NCBI GenBank assembly: GCA_029379385.1
Contig: CM055611.1
Span: forward strand, 5,518,001 to 5,582,000
Reading direction: 5' to 3'
DNA from: Quillaja saponaria
Taxonomy: Eukaryota > Streptophyta > Magnoliopsida > Fabales > Quillajaceae
Length of the DNA: 64,000 bases
The position numbers were made by a program, and so were the translations under genes. A model generated the notes under the pieces. The model ran no database searches. It saw only the letters and a program-made list of their open reading frames with translations, and was not told the origin of the DNA. Below are positions 33,380-44,269 of the stretch, piece by piece (position 1 is the stretch's first letter; the number at the start of each line of letters is the position of its first letter).

Positions 33380-36235
33380 TTGTAAAGCTGCGGCATTATC
33401 CTATTTTTAAAAATTATTAAAAAAATAATTTTGTAAAATATCTATTTTTGATATTTATTTAGTAATTTAGTAATTTAGTTGGGAGTGATTTATGAAATGG
33501 TTGTGGTACGCGGCAAATGAACACCGCCAACCTGGCAAATAGTAGTAATTATCACATGCGGACAGAAGTATTTTCATGTTTGATGCATATTTTTTTTGAG
33601 AGAATGTTTGATGCATTTCTGTTGATACTAATAATTTGATTTTAACGTTTACGGATAAATTTGAAGACGACATGGGACCCGATGCACTGGAATTATTGAC
33701 ATCCTACTTGAGGATGCTTTTGTCGTAGATAGCTTGAATAGAGAGCGTATGAGTTTGATGTGACAGTGAGCACTCATGTCGTTTTATTTTGTGGGAATAG
33801 ATGCGACGGGTATGGACGGTATTGCCAAAATTTGGAAATGTCTGTACAGGTGGTGGCGTAAGGTTGTGAGCTTTATTATACGAATTTCTAAAATTTAAGA
33901 AGTGATAGAGATGGGGATGTAGAGAACAGAAAAAGGAATCTAATTCCAAGACTATTTTGTGATAATATAAATATATATTGACGGCAAAGAATTAGATTTG
34001 AAGTGAAGATTGAATTGTTAAATTTTAATTTATAGTTTGATATAATTTAATTTTGAGTTTAAATTCTATTATTGTATTTCTTGAGAAATAATTATAAAAC
34101 TTCATATTCAATTAGAAGATTTTCAATATAACTCAAATTCATCTAATCAAGTTATCGTTGTAGGTTGTTGAGAGTTATTACATTAATTTGTTTCGTCTCT
34201 CTTTGTTAAAAACAACAATCATCACTATAAGTTACCAACAACCATAGTGGGAATCACGAAATGACCAACTACTATTGTTAGAATTACCGCAAAGATTACT
34301 AGTAATAATAAACAATACTTTTAGAGACAATTGGTAGATATTTATCTCGCTGAATGTTAATTAGAAGTACAATTATAATATATTTGTTGATATGAATTAA
34401 ACTTATAAGCTGTAAATGTAATTAATTTTAATAGAACTTATATTAATTTTATAATTTCAATTCCTATTTTTTAGGTTAACAGAACCTGTAGGGTTTAGAT
34501 TAGAACAAATTCATAATCACTTTAAAACTTCATATTCACCTTCTTTCTTCTGTATAATCATTTTAACCCTCTATTAGTTAGACTCCCCTCCTCTGATCTT
34601 CTCCTCTCTTTTCTGTTTTGTTATAGTTCAGGGAATTGAGATGAGTTTAAAGGGGGCTAAGAGAGAAGAGGGAGGGTCTTCGAAGTGACAAAAAAACAAA
34701 GGATAAATTTGTCTAATTAATTTTTTTAAAAGTTAAATGAATTAAATTCTCTATAAATTGGACTAATTTTTACGAGATTTCAATATGGATAATGAATTTT
34801 ATAATGAGATTTCAATTTTTAGTGCATGTGTGCGTTGTAATGCACCATTGCAACAAAAACATTAAAAGATAGAGTAATTTTTTTTTAATGACCTTACTTG
34901 CTTCTGTGATAGCCCACCAAAATTATGAGAAAACATTGAAAGAGGTAATGGATAAGATTTTTATTATAACATTGAAAGGGGTCTCTTTGGTTGCTACCCA
35001 ATCTGGGGTGTGGGGGAAAGGCCTACGATTTGGTATCATTGCCAATTGAGTTATGCTCTGGCCAGTTGCTTCCTTGTACCCTAATTCTATGCATGAGTGG
35101 AAGTGTATAACCATGTTGATCTTGGTTTCACTGAGAAATGCACTTGAAGAAACAATAGGAATCCTATTTGTATTCAAATCGATAAATTATTAAAAATTGA
35201 AATATAATTTTTTTGTAAATAGCCGAAATTGTTTTGATTGAAAAATTTGGATCTATTCAATTAGTCGGTTTTAATCTGTCAATGTGACAATCTTTCACAT
35301 TACTTAGATGTGAAACTATAACATAATATATAATAATATGTGATTACACTTCTTAACACTAATTTATTGGTTTTTCAAGGTGTGATTCTAACATAATCAA
35401 CAAAGTACCCCTAATCTTATCACGTTAATTAACTCTAATAGATTAATTTATTGATTAAAAAGTGAGGTGCAAGTAAGTTGTTTAGACAACACCACCTGAT
35501 CACTAAATTAAATATATATATATAAATATATTGAAAAAATTAATTTGTTCTTATTAATGTAGCTTTCTTATGCCTTCCCATTTCTATTTTTTTTTTCTTT
35601 TTCGTATTAACTTTTATGTAATTGAACTTTTTGTGTTGATTCAATGTTTACTATATATTTTTGATAATTGAAATACTACAAATTCAAATAGTTTAGGATT
35701 TTTTTAAAATAATATATAAAAGTAGAGTACACATTCTTCCTACGCGCGAAAATGTGCACTTTACCTTTATATCATGTGACTTTTTTTATCTACACAGATG
35801 GACGCAATGTCATATTATTTAATCCCTTGTACGAATATATTACTTCTAAGCCTTACTCTATTTAACAAAGATGCAAACTTTCCATATTTAATTAACTTTG
35901 TTTATAAGAAACACTAGGATGAGTTCAGAGGATGTGAGACATATTGCTTCCATTTATTAATCTTAATCAACTCTAAAATCTCATTTGATTTTCCATTTCC
36001 CATTGCATCCTAAATTCTTTCACAGTAATTTATATCAAATGCAACTAATTTTTCCTCAAAATTCATTATTAATTCTTAATAGGGATCAAACATAAGAATA
36101 ACAGTTAAATGGTGTTACTGGATGATCCATCAAATTCAGATTTATAGGAAAATTAAGAGATTATATAATATTTGACTTTTGCAATTTATTTTACGTTATT
36201 AGAAATTTAACCTGTTTTTCGTAATGATATTTATA
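33380..36235. other. AT-rich intergenic DNA downstream of DUF506 gene
   Basis: Probable 3' UTR and polyadenylation region just after 33379 (several A/T-rich signals such as AATAAT), then non-coding DNA. I see no protein with recognisable features. 34500-34690 has a pyrimidine-rich then purine-rich stretch with no further support for a gene. Confidence 0.4.
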
Positions 36236-36950
36236 TCTGTGATTGGGTAAACAATCAAAATTTAGAAATTCAAAAGTTTAGAAGTAGAGGAAGAATATAA
36301 TAGCAATGAAAATTTCCAGTCATAAACTAATTTTTTTTCCATACTTACCAAAATTGACTTTTACAACTTTATATAGACAACTCAAGACATTCAGCAGCTA
36401 CTAGAGACTTCTACAATCAATTGAAGTCATCATCTAAAACTCGTTGTCTTTATTACAATTTGTCACTTTTATTTTCACATGTATATGTGGTATAAAATTA
36501 GATGTGATAAAAAACTATGAAAAAAACAGAAAGTAAAAAGATAAAGACGTGTATCTAGTAAAAGTGTCACTCTCTATTAATAATATTAATTAATCTAAAT
36601 CTAAATTTAATAGACAAGATATTTCAGGCATATTTAATGATAACCATCAAAAATTTAGATAAACAAAGTTGGAAGTAGAGGAAAAACATAGCAAAGAAAT
36701 ATAAACTAATTTTTTGTCATACTTTCCAAAAATGGGCTTTACAGCTTTATATAGACAAAAATGAAGACATTCAGCTGCTACAAGATACTTTTACAATTAG
36801 CTTGAGTCATTATACGAAGTCATCAACTGAAGCCAGGGGTTTTCATTATAATTTATCATTTTTGTTTTCACATGTATTTCTGGTATAATATTAGATATGC
36901 GATAAAGAAACTGTGAAATATGAGAAGTAAAAGGCTAAGATATATGAAAA
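36236..36950. repeat. Direct duplication of a ~300-bp non-coding block
   Basis: 36236-36550 and 36640-36950 share the same order of words: 'gaagtagagga', 'ataaactaattttttt', 'ctttatatagacaa', 'gacattcagc', 'ttttcacatgtat', 'ggtataa'. Identity is about 75-80% by eye with small indels. The copies are offset by about 400 bp. There is no coding potential. Confidence 0.75.
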
Positions 36951-37099
36951 ATGACAAATTTTGATTTGTAGTAACAAAAAATCTGTGCATTTGCATGGAT
37001 TGCAAGCCAACTTTTTTTCTTTTCTTTTTTATTAAATATATAACAGTGAGACACAACCATTAATATTTACAATGTAGCAAATCAATGAAGAAATCAACA
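36951..37099. other. Short AT-rich spacer
   Basis: Non-coding; pyrimidine tract near 37010-37030. Confidence 0.3.
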
Positions 37100-37672
37100 C
37101 ATTGCAATTGCATACCACCAATAACTGATTCATCCGTGACTTCTGAAATCATTTGAGATAGTTTTGAGTGTCTCAAAATTTCCAAATGAGGGGAGTGTGC
37201 GGGACTCGTTAAAGGAGTCATAGAATTGTTTCTTGAAATTTTGGATTTCCCAAAAAATGAGGCATTGTTTGCCTTCACGTATGGTCTCCAAACATAGACA
37301 AAGATGGAGCTTCAAAGATGAGGCGTGCAAGACCTTGCTCCAATGATTGTATTGGTTGAATCATTTATAGAGTTCAAGATCCGAGTCACCAAGATCGAAA
37401 GGGAGAAAGTTCGACCAAGACAAAGATGAGTAACACAATTGAAGTCAAGTCAAGGAGGAGAGTCACAAACCACCAAAGCACATTCATGGTATAAGCGAAA
37501 AAGTGGGATACAAAGCTTGCTTCTCTTCATGGATTGTCCGAAGAGAAGCAATTTATCCGCATTGATTCAAGATGATGAGGGTGAAATTGATTGTGAAACC
37601 TTCAACATCATGACCAAATCCTTCATACAATGGAGTGGAGCAAAGAAGCTCGGGGGTTAAGTTCAAGGAAGA
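37100..37672 (+). pseudogene. Second Ty3/gypsy gag fragment, split by copia-2
   Basis: Broken frames follow a Ty3/gypsy gag C-terminal half: GLVKGVIELFLEILDFPKNE (about 37203-37262), EALFAFTYGLQT, VQDLAPMIVLVESFIEFK (about 37328-37380). The open frame 37439-37660 holds the zinc-knuckle area, here only MDCPKRSNLSALIQDDEGE; the upstream cysteines are degraded. The sequence resumes at 42726 after the copia-2 insertion. It is a different gypsy lineage from the element at 4.4-16 kb, judging by its gag and protease. Confidence 0.7.
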
Positions 37673-37950
37673 TGTTGGAAAAAAGGAATGAAAAAGAGAC
37701 AAAAAACATAGCAAATTGAGATAAAACACTGAGCTTTTATTTCTTTTGATACTAGATAATAATGACAAACAAGAAGTGCCTATATATAGGCTCACATAAA
37801 ACAAACAAAGCAAAAAATATGGACAACAAATCCCACTACTTAGCTACTTATTTGTAACAGTAAAAAACTTGCTTAAATAAAGGAAACAAACTAACAAACT
37901 AACAAACCAGTGAAATACTCATTTTTCAAACTTTGAATCATATTTCAACA
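37673..37950 (-). repeat. 3' LTR of copia-2
   Basis: TG...CA ended, 278 bp, nearly identical to 42443-42720. A purine-rich tract (AAGGGTGAG on the minus strand) directly precedes it at 37951-37960. Confidence 0.88.
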
Positions 37951-38261
37951 CTCACCCTTGATTCAAAGTTACAAACTCCCATGTTTTTTGAAGTTCTCGT
38001 GCTTTTCTAGTGGAAGCGCCTTTGTCAGTATATCATCAACTTGTTCTTTTGTATTGCAAGCCTTCAACACAATTTCTCCATTGGTAACAAGACTTCGAAT
38101 GAAGTGATAACGAATGTCAATGTGTTTTGTTCTGCTATGGGTAAGCTTGATTCTTTGTCATTGTAATAATTGACGTGTTGTCACAAAAGATCTTTGTTGC
38201 TTCCAGTTTGCTTCTGATTGAAATCAGCAAGAAGCCTCCTTAGCCAAATTGCTTGACTGGC
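37951..38261 (-). pseudogene. copia-2 RNase H C-terminus
   Basis: Minus strand reads SQAIWLRRLLADFNQKQTG, then with frame changes SRTKHIDIRYHFIRSLVTNG and EQVDDILTKALPLEKH. These are the conserved last blocks of copia RNase H, ending at the purine tract before the 3' LTR. Confidence 0.8.
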
Positions 38262-39766
38262 TGATGTTGTTATCGATACATAGACGAGCCCTTGCGTCAT
38301 TCTTATTCTGGAACAGATCTATTCGCAGAAATTCAGATATTGAAGGGATGGATCAAAAATGGTAGTTTTCTATAAAGTACCTGATTTCCTTGTCCCAAGA
38401 GAATAACAGAGAGCCATTGCTTTCCTTCTGGAGAAATGAAACTAGCTGAAAGCAAATTGTTGTCCCGGAGTCGCTAAGCTTATTAAACATGTTCGAGTAT
38501 TCGATACCTGTAAAAAAAAACCGAACCCGGCCTACACTTCGGCTACCAATACCTATAAATAGATTACCTATTACCATGAATTGAATTGGTTTTTGAATAG
38601 ATATGAGCAGTTAGCAAGCAAAGGATGACATCGAATAAGCTTACTATTGAAAGTTTGTCTTCACCCCATGGCTTGATCTTCTTGCAGGAAACTTCTACCG
38701 AGAGACTCCATTTTTCCTCATCTTCTTGTTCGTCATCTGATGATTCTGAATCACACTTCCAAGGTGGGGTTTGATGGGAAGCTGAGTCGCTTCTATCTTC
38801 TTTGTTTTAGTAACCTTCTTCATCCTTCTTTCCCCTTCCGTTTAGTTCTGCAGTGAGACTTTCTCTAGCTGCTCGCCTCGCTCCCTGAGGAAGAGGTTCA
38901 AAATGGAGCTTTCTTTCCATTTCCAAAAGGGAGACGGCGGATAGGTCAAGAAAGAGAATAGCTCCATAATAAAAAACTGCCATTAATTATACACGCGCAA
39001 GTAGTGGCTCGGCTAGAAGAAGAAGCCGGAGCATTGGTCAAGAGAGAGAAAGAAGAGGAACTATAGATCAAGAAAGTCACATTAGCTACACCAGACCAGA
39101 CACACCTTTTTTCCTATTTTTTTACTGACCGGATCGGTCACCCCTCAACCAACTAAGACATTTCTGAGCAGTTCCCCTCACCCCCCCATTCGCCACTTTT
39201 CAACTGAATTCGAAGAACTGAGCCTATTAGTTAGTGTCTGTTGCTTCCTCTTCATCCACTTCAATCGAAGAGATTGATGAAGTTACAACAGAAAAAAGAA
39301 AAAGAAATGGGTGGTTCTACAACTTCAAAAACTAAAACAAAAAAATTAGATGAACGCCCTACAACTTCAATGGGTGAGCTCCTTGACTCAAAAAAAAAGC
39401 AAATCTTTCTTCCAGTGGCATGCATTTATCATCGATATTTTTTTCATTTGGATTGGATGAGCGTCCTATTATCAATAGCAATAGTTTGAATTGGGATTCC
39501 ACACCAGGCAATACCTCAGCACTGCTTATTAACAATAAAAAAAAAGAAAACAAACAAGGGCAGCCTGGGCGACTTAAGCCAATGCTAAGCCTAAATGCAC
39601 CAAGCATTGCCATTGAGCCAGTTGTTAGGGAGTACTCCGGGGAACTACTCTAATAAAGAAAGAAATTTATCTCTTTGGCAGAGGATACCCAATTAGGGGG
39701 GAGCGAGCTTCCTGAACTCCCAACTTCCATTAAAAAGAGAATTCAACCGCTACTTCAACAACATCA
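38262..39766. other. Foreign ~1.5-kb segment replacing copia-2 RT, organelle-like
   Basis: Not copia and not like the flanks. It is visibly richer in GC, with tracts such as 'gaagaagaagccggagc', 'gaccggatcggtc' and 'gagcgagcttcctgaactcc' whose style recalls plant mitochondrial intergenic DNA. I cannot name a gene in it. An 82-codon frame at 39241-39489 (Lys-rich, MGGSTTSKTKTKKL) and short frames at 38353-38577 have no recognisable features. The segment is bounded by TGATGTTGTT (38262-38271) and its inverse AACAACATCA (39757-39766), each followed by ATCGAT. Confidence 0.5.
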
Positions 39767-40299
39767 ATCGATGAAGGAAAATTTACTAAATCCCAGGTCT
39801 GATTTTTTTGAATAGCCAACAGCTCTTCTTCCATAGCTTTGCACCATTCTTTCTCTTTTGTAGCTTCTTCAAAGCAAATAATGTATGAGACAAGAAAAGC
39901 AAAAGTACAAGATTCATAAATTTCCTGCAAGGATTTGAATTTCCTTAGAGGAGTTTCACTTGATGAACTTGAAGATGATGATTCATTGCTTGTAGAAACA
40001 GATGAATTGCTACTTCCAGGAGTATCAGAGCTAGAAATTGTTAGTGTTGGATCCAGCGGTGGTGCAATATTATCTTCTAACGCTTGAATATGCTACTCTT
40101 ATTTTCTTCATTCCAAATCCATCTTGCATCCTCATTAAAAACTACATCCCTGCTGATGGTAATCTTGCCACTAATAGAGTTATAGAGCTTATATGCTTTG
40201 GATTGAGAACAATAACCAACAGAGATATATTTCTTAGATTTTTCATCAAATTTTCTAGAATGAGTTTTGACCAAAGTATAAGCTATACAACCAAAAACT
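39767..40299 (-). pseudogene. copia-2 post-integrase linker and first RT residues
   Basis: HSRKFDEKSKKYISVGYCSQ, then ITISRDVVFNEDARWIW (about 40100-40270), the usual region after the integrase. Then EWCKAMEEELLAIQKNQTWD (39790-39850), the very start of the copia RT domain. Copia homology stops at about 39767. Confidence 0.75.
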
Positions 40300-41094
40300 T
40301 TTAAGTGGCTTACCGTTGGTTTTCTACTTATTCAAGCCTTAAATGGTGTTTGATTTCGAACAGCTTTTGTAGGAGACAAATTTGAAGGTACACCGTTGTT
40401 GCAACAGCTTCTGCCCAAAAATAAATAGGAAGATCTTTTGCTTGCATCATGCTTCTGGCCATCTCAACCACAGTTCGGTTCTTTCTTTCAGCTACACCAT
40501 TCTGTTCTGGTGTGTATGGTGCTGTAAGCTCCCTGCAAATCCCATTTTCCTAACAAAAAACATTAAAATCAGTTGAAACAAATTCACCTCCTCTATTTGT
40601 TCGTAATGTCTTTATCAAAAGCCCACTATTTCTTTGCATAAGTGCTTTGAATTTCTTGAATATGTCAAAAACTTCAGACTTGTTTTCCAAAAAATAAACC
40701 TAACTCATGCGGTTGTAATCATCTGTAAACAATAGAAAATATCGACTACCACCAAGAGATTCTATGTTCATAGGCCCACACAAATTTGCATGCACTAACT
40801 CAAAACATTTAGAGGCTCTCCAAGCCTTTCCTACGGGAAAAGGCTTTTTACTTTGTTTTCCATAAACACAACCTTCACAAAAGCCAAGATTTTGAAGTTT
40901 TGGTAAGCCAAAAACCATTTCTTTTTGACTCAACAGCTTTAACCCATTAATATTTAAGTGCCCGTAATGTAAATGCCACAATTGAGTCTCACTATCACCA
41001 CTAGCAACCATAACATAATTCTCAATCATTGAAACTTCCAGTGGAAACATTTTATTTTTAGCCATTTGAACTTTAGCAATGATTTGCCCAAATT
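40300..41094 (-). pseudogene. copia-2 integrase, catalytic residues lost
   Basis: GAG-pre-integrase and zinc part: LWHLHYGHLNINGLKLLS and CEGCVYGKQSKKPFP (HHCC visible). Core: ELVHANLCGPM, where the first catalytic Asp (family V-H-A-D-L) is Asn. Further on, TLRTNRGGEF, where the second Asp (family R-T-D-R-G) is also Asn. The Glu region [10 protein letters not shown] is kept. Two of three DDE residues are gone, so it is inactive apart from its stops. Confidence 0.8.
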
Positions 41095-41440
41095 TTTAAT
41101 CTTTAATAGTGCAAAAACCATCATCAAACAAAATTGAGTATCCACTAATCATCAATTGCCCAATGCTAAGCAGATTATGAGATAAACCAGGAACAAGCAT
41201 CACATCTTATAAAATCTTAGCATTATCTTGACTAGTTTTAATGTTGATGGTACCTCTACCTTCAACTTGAATCTTCTTGCTGTCTCCTAGTGTCACATCT
41301 GTTTTATCGAACTCATCAAGCTCCTTAAACAATGACCTTTTTCCAGACATATGATTAGAACAGTCGCTGTCCAAAAACCAAACATTATTAGACTGCTCTT
41401 TCTCACAAAAAAAGGGCCATGAACAGCTTACTTTCTTCAT
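41095..41440 (-). pseudogene. copia-2 protease, degraded
   Basis: NVWFLDSDCSNHMSGKRSLF near 41330-41382 matches the copia protease motif D-S-G-C-S-N-H-M, with the Gly changed to Asp. Then VTLGDSKKIQVEGRGTI. After a stop the family text goes on as DVMLVPGLSHNLLSIGQLMI. Confidence 0.75.
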
Positions 41441-42311
41441 CTGGTTCCTCTACAAAACTTGCTTGGTTGTTCTCATCCTTCTGTTTTTTCCAACAATAAG
41501 CCTCTCTATGACCTGGCTTGTTATAGTAATAACATTTAAAGGTCTTATTTTGCCTCTCTTCATTAGATCTAGCTTTTACCTCCACCTCTTCCTCGGCCTC
41601 TTCCATGGAAACCACCTCTCCCACTACCACGTCCAACAGCATTTTCGAGCATCTCCCCCTTCACCTGAAAAGCTTTTTCTTCATTCTTTTCATGTGACCT
41701 GAGCAACCTATCTTCATGAGCTTGCAAAGAACTCATTAGTTCATTAAATGAATAATTTGATAGATTATGGGCTTCCTCAATAGTAGCAACAATATGTTCA
41801 AACTTTAGAGTAAGACTCCTTAAAACTTTTGCAATAATAGTTTCTTTAGAAATATCTTCACCATACGACTTCATTTGATTAACAAGAGAATAAACTCTAG
41901 ACAAATAAGTTTGAACAGATTCATTGCTTTTCATAGACAAAGTTTCAAAGTTACGACAATAAGTTTGCAATTTTACCGTAATTACCTTCGAAGGAACCTT
42001 GAAAGTCCTTCAGTCAAAATTTTCCAGGCCTCTAACGACGTTATTGCTATTGCAATTCTTGAGAAAATTGTTTCATGGACAACTTGTTGAATGAGAAATA
42101 AAGCTTTGGCATCCTTCCTTTTGGCTTCTTTCAATCTTTCTTCTGCCTCTTCATCTAGATTTTCTAGTTCCACAAAGCCATATTCGACCAGATCCCAAAG
42201 GTCTTGAGACTTGAAAAGAATCTTCATCTTAATACTCCAAAACTCATACTTTTCATCTGTGAAAATCGGTATGAGTGGCTGTGAAGACGATGGAAAAACA
42301 TTTACTGCCAT
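41441..42311 (-). pseudogene. copia-2 gag, frameshifted
   Basis: Starts MAVNVFPSSSQPLIPIFTDE at 42311, the usual DUF4219/copia gag start, rather than the longer upstream reading from 42398. It runs through YEFWSIKMKILFKSQDLWDL, shifts frame near 41985, and continues QTYCRNFETLSMKSNESVQ to about 41569. A Gly/Arg-rich stretch follows, then a knuckle remnant CYYYNKPGHREAYC (about 41490-41531) with the second Cys replaced by Tyr. At least two frameshifts. Confidence 0.8.
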
Positions 42312-42424
42312 CTCTGCTCTTCCTCTCACACTCCTCACGTGTTTCCCTTTAGTGCCCAAAAACAAAAAAAATGTGTCACTCAAACCCAATGGACCCAAAC
42401 CTCACGTTTCACTACGAATCAACC

Positions 42425-42438
42425 TGGCTCTGATACCA
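42425..42438 (-). other. PBS of copia-2
   Basis: Minus strand TGGTATCAGAGCCA, complementary to initiator tRNA-Met, 4 bases inside the LTR. Confidence 0.9.
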
Positions 42439-42442
42439 GAAT

Positions 42443-42720
42443 CGTTGGAAAAAAGAAATGAAAAAGAGACAAAAATCAAAGCAAATTGAGATAAAACACT
42501 GAGCTTTTATTTCTTTTGATACTAGATAATAACGACAAGCAAGAAGTGCCTATATATAGGCTTACATAAAACAAACAAAGCAAAAAATCCGAGCAACAAA
42601 TCCCATTACTTAGCTACTTATTTGCAACAGTAAAAAACTTACTTAAATAAAGGAAACAAACTAACAAACTAACAAACCAGTGAAATACTCGTTTTTCAAA
42701 CTTTGAATCATATTTCAACA
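42443..42720 (-). repeat. 5' LTR of copia-2
   Basis: 278 bp. The final base of the LTR next to the PBS is mutated (minus strand ends CCAACG instead of CCAACA). Confidence 0.88.
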
Positions 42721-42725
42721 GAAGA

Positions 42726-43000
42726 ATGGGTTCTATTAAAGCCTCAATTTTGAAGCCAAGCCAATTCATGGTGTAGCTAATGGGGTCACATTACGTAAGG
42801 GAGATTGGAGCGGCTTGACGTACTTAAAGGTGGAAATAATGGATGACTATCTGATAATGCTTAGGATACAATTTGTGGATGAAGCCCAAGCATTCCCTAT
42901 GCCATATACGTACCAACATTATATGCTTATTGGAGGATGATTGCATAGTGGGAGGTAAATCATAAGGGTAACGCTATATCATCTTCTGACAGTCACCATT
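42726..43000 (+). pseudogene. Ty3/gypsy protease fragment, continuation after copia-2
   Basis: In shifting frames: ITLREGDWSGLTYLKVEIMD, DYLIMLRIQFVDEAQAFPMP. This corresponds to the gypsy retropepsin region G.W.G..D..V..MDD....LG..F....A.P.P. Together with 37100-37672 it shows the target of copia-2 was a gypsy gag-protease junction. Confidence 0.65.
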
Positions 43001-43900
43001 GGAGGCAAGTTGGAGGAAGCAACATACCAAGGGATGTAGAATTACAATGATACCAAATCATGGAGACACATTATGGTAGATCAAAGACAAGACCACCTAG
43101 GCAAAGGAGGAAGCCACGACAAGGGCGTCATTCAAATAGATGGGAAGGATGTCACATACTACTATAAGACCCAGTAGGCAACAATATCATTACTGGGTGG
43201 ACGAGAATGTCATGGAACACCACATGGACAACATGGCAGTGCCAAGATATTGGTCACTACACGGGACGGGAAACAGCATCATGGGAGGCAATGCAGACAC
43301 GGGACACCACAATGCCTGCATGGCATCACATGGACAATGATTAGGACACAAGCTCATAAAGAACTTTTGGAAGGCATAAAGCAATATAAGACAAACTTAA
43401 GGAAGCATTTGGAAGCTTGTGAGAATCTTAGACAAGATAAAGGTAGTTTGTGGAATGTTCTAGAATGTGAATATAGACATTCTTTTGGTTAGATTCATTA
43501 TACATTGTATCGACACATTCAATATAAGCCGTAGGATTAAATAATTCTTCAACGCAAGATGGGGATAGTGAAATATTGTAAAAAGGATCGAGTTTATTTG
43601 TAATCATTCAAAGAAAATCCAAGCAATTTGAGTATTGTGAGATAATAATAGTTCTCTCCCCAAATCTCTTGTGCTCGTGTTCTTATTATAATTTTCATCT
43701 TTTGAGTCTGAGTGAAGTTTTACCTAATATTATTGAATTCCGTGAAGGTTTACCTTATATTATTACACGAGTTTCGGGTGTCTAAGGCTGCACTGGGAGT
43801 TTGGAAAAATTCAATTTTGTTACAGTATCTTAAAAAAATTATATTTTTAATATAGATAAACTTTTACATTCAATATTTTTTTGGAGAAGTGACAAATGGA
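43001..43900 (+). other. Decayed 3' portion / LTR-like part of the second gypsy fragment
   Basis: No clear RT or integrase survives. 43100-43340 has short open frames rich in His without a known motif. 43550-43800 has LTR-like features (a 'gttctctcccc' leader, then 'gtttcgggtgtctaaggctgcac'). I treat it as the remains of the same element, with low confidence. Confidence 0.35.
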
Positions 43901-44269
43901 TAAATTTTATTCTTGAACTTGAAAGCAAACTAAGTATCCTACTTACCTTACATGTTTTGATTGGATATCAAAGGTTGAAATATCTTAGATATAATACCAA
44001 GACCATATGACTCTCACTTTGGCCTTTTGATTATCTCTTCTGGCAAGTTTCCAACTTGCTTGGTATGTGACTTTTTAAAAGAAAAAAAGATGTTCATTCG
44101 CCAAGCTACTAGTAACATAATTAAGTTGAGATCGTTCCTATGCGATGAATTAAACTACTATAAAGCTAAGTCCCAATATTTATACAATTCAGTTTTAATC
44201 AAACCAATGAATTGTTGAATGATGGAATTTAAATTAAGTAAGCAATTTATGTAAACTTATTATCCTAAA
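43901..44269. other. AT-rich spacer
   Basis: No gene or repeat that I can support. Confidence 0.3.

Larger units (their letters stand above)
37673..42720 (-). mobile_element. Ty1/copia retrotransposon (copia-2) carrying a foreign segment
   Basis: Two 278-bp LTRs (37673-37950 and 42443-42720) are flanked by perfect 5-bp duplications GAAGA (37668-37672 and 42721-42725). On the minus strand: 5' LTR, PBS (42425-42438), gag, protease, integrase, then about 1.5 kb of unrelated DNA in place of RT, then the C-terminal part of RNase H and a purine-rich tract before the 3' LTR. The LTRs differ at about 15 of 278 positions by eye. It inserted into the second gypsy gag/protease fragment. Confidence 0.88.

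Noticed and set aside
39241..39489. 82-codon Lys-rich open frame in the foreign segment of copia-2
   Set aside because: No homologue or motif recognised; described only as part of the segment.
42211..42489. 92-codon plus-strand frame
   Set aside because: Antisense to copia-2 gag and reading into its LTR.
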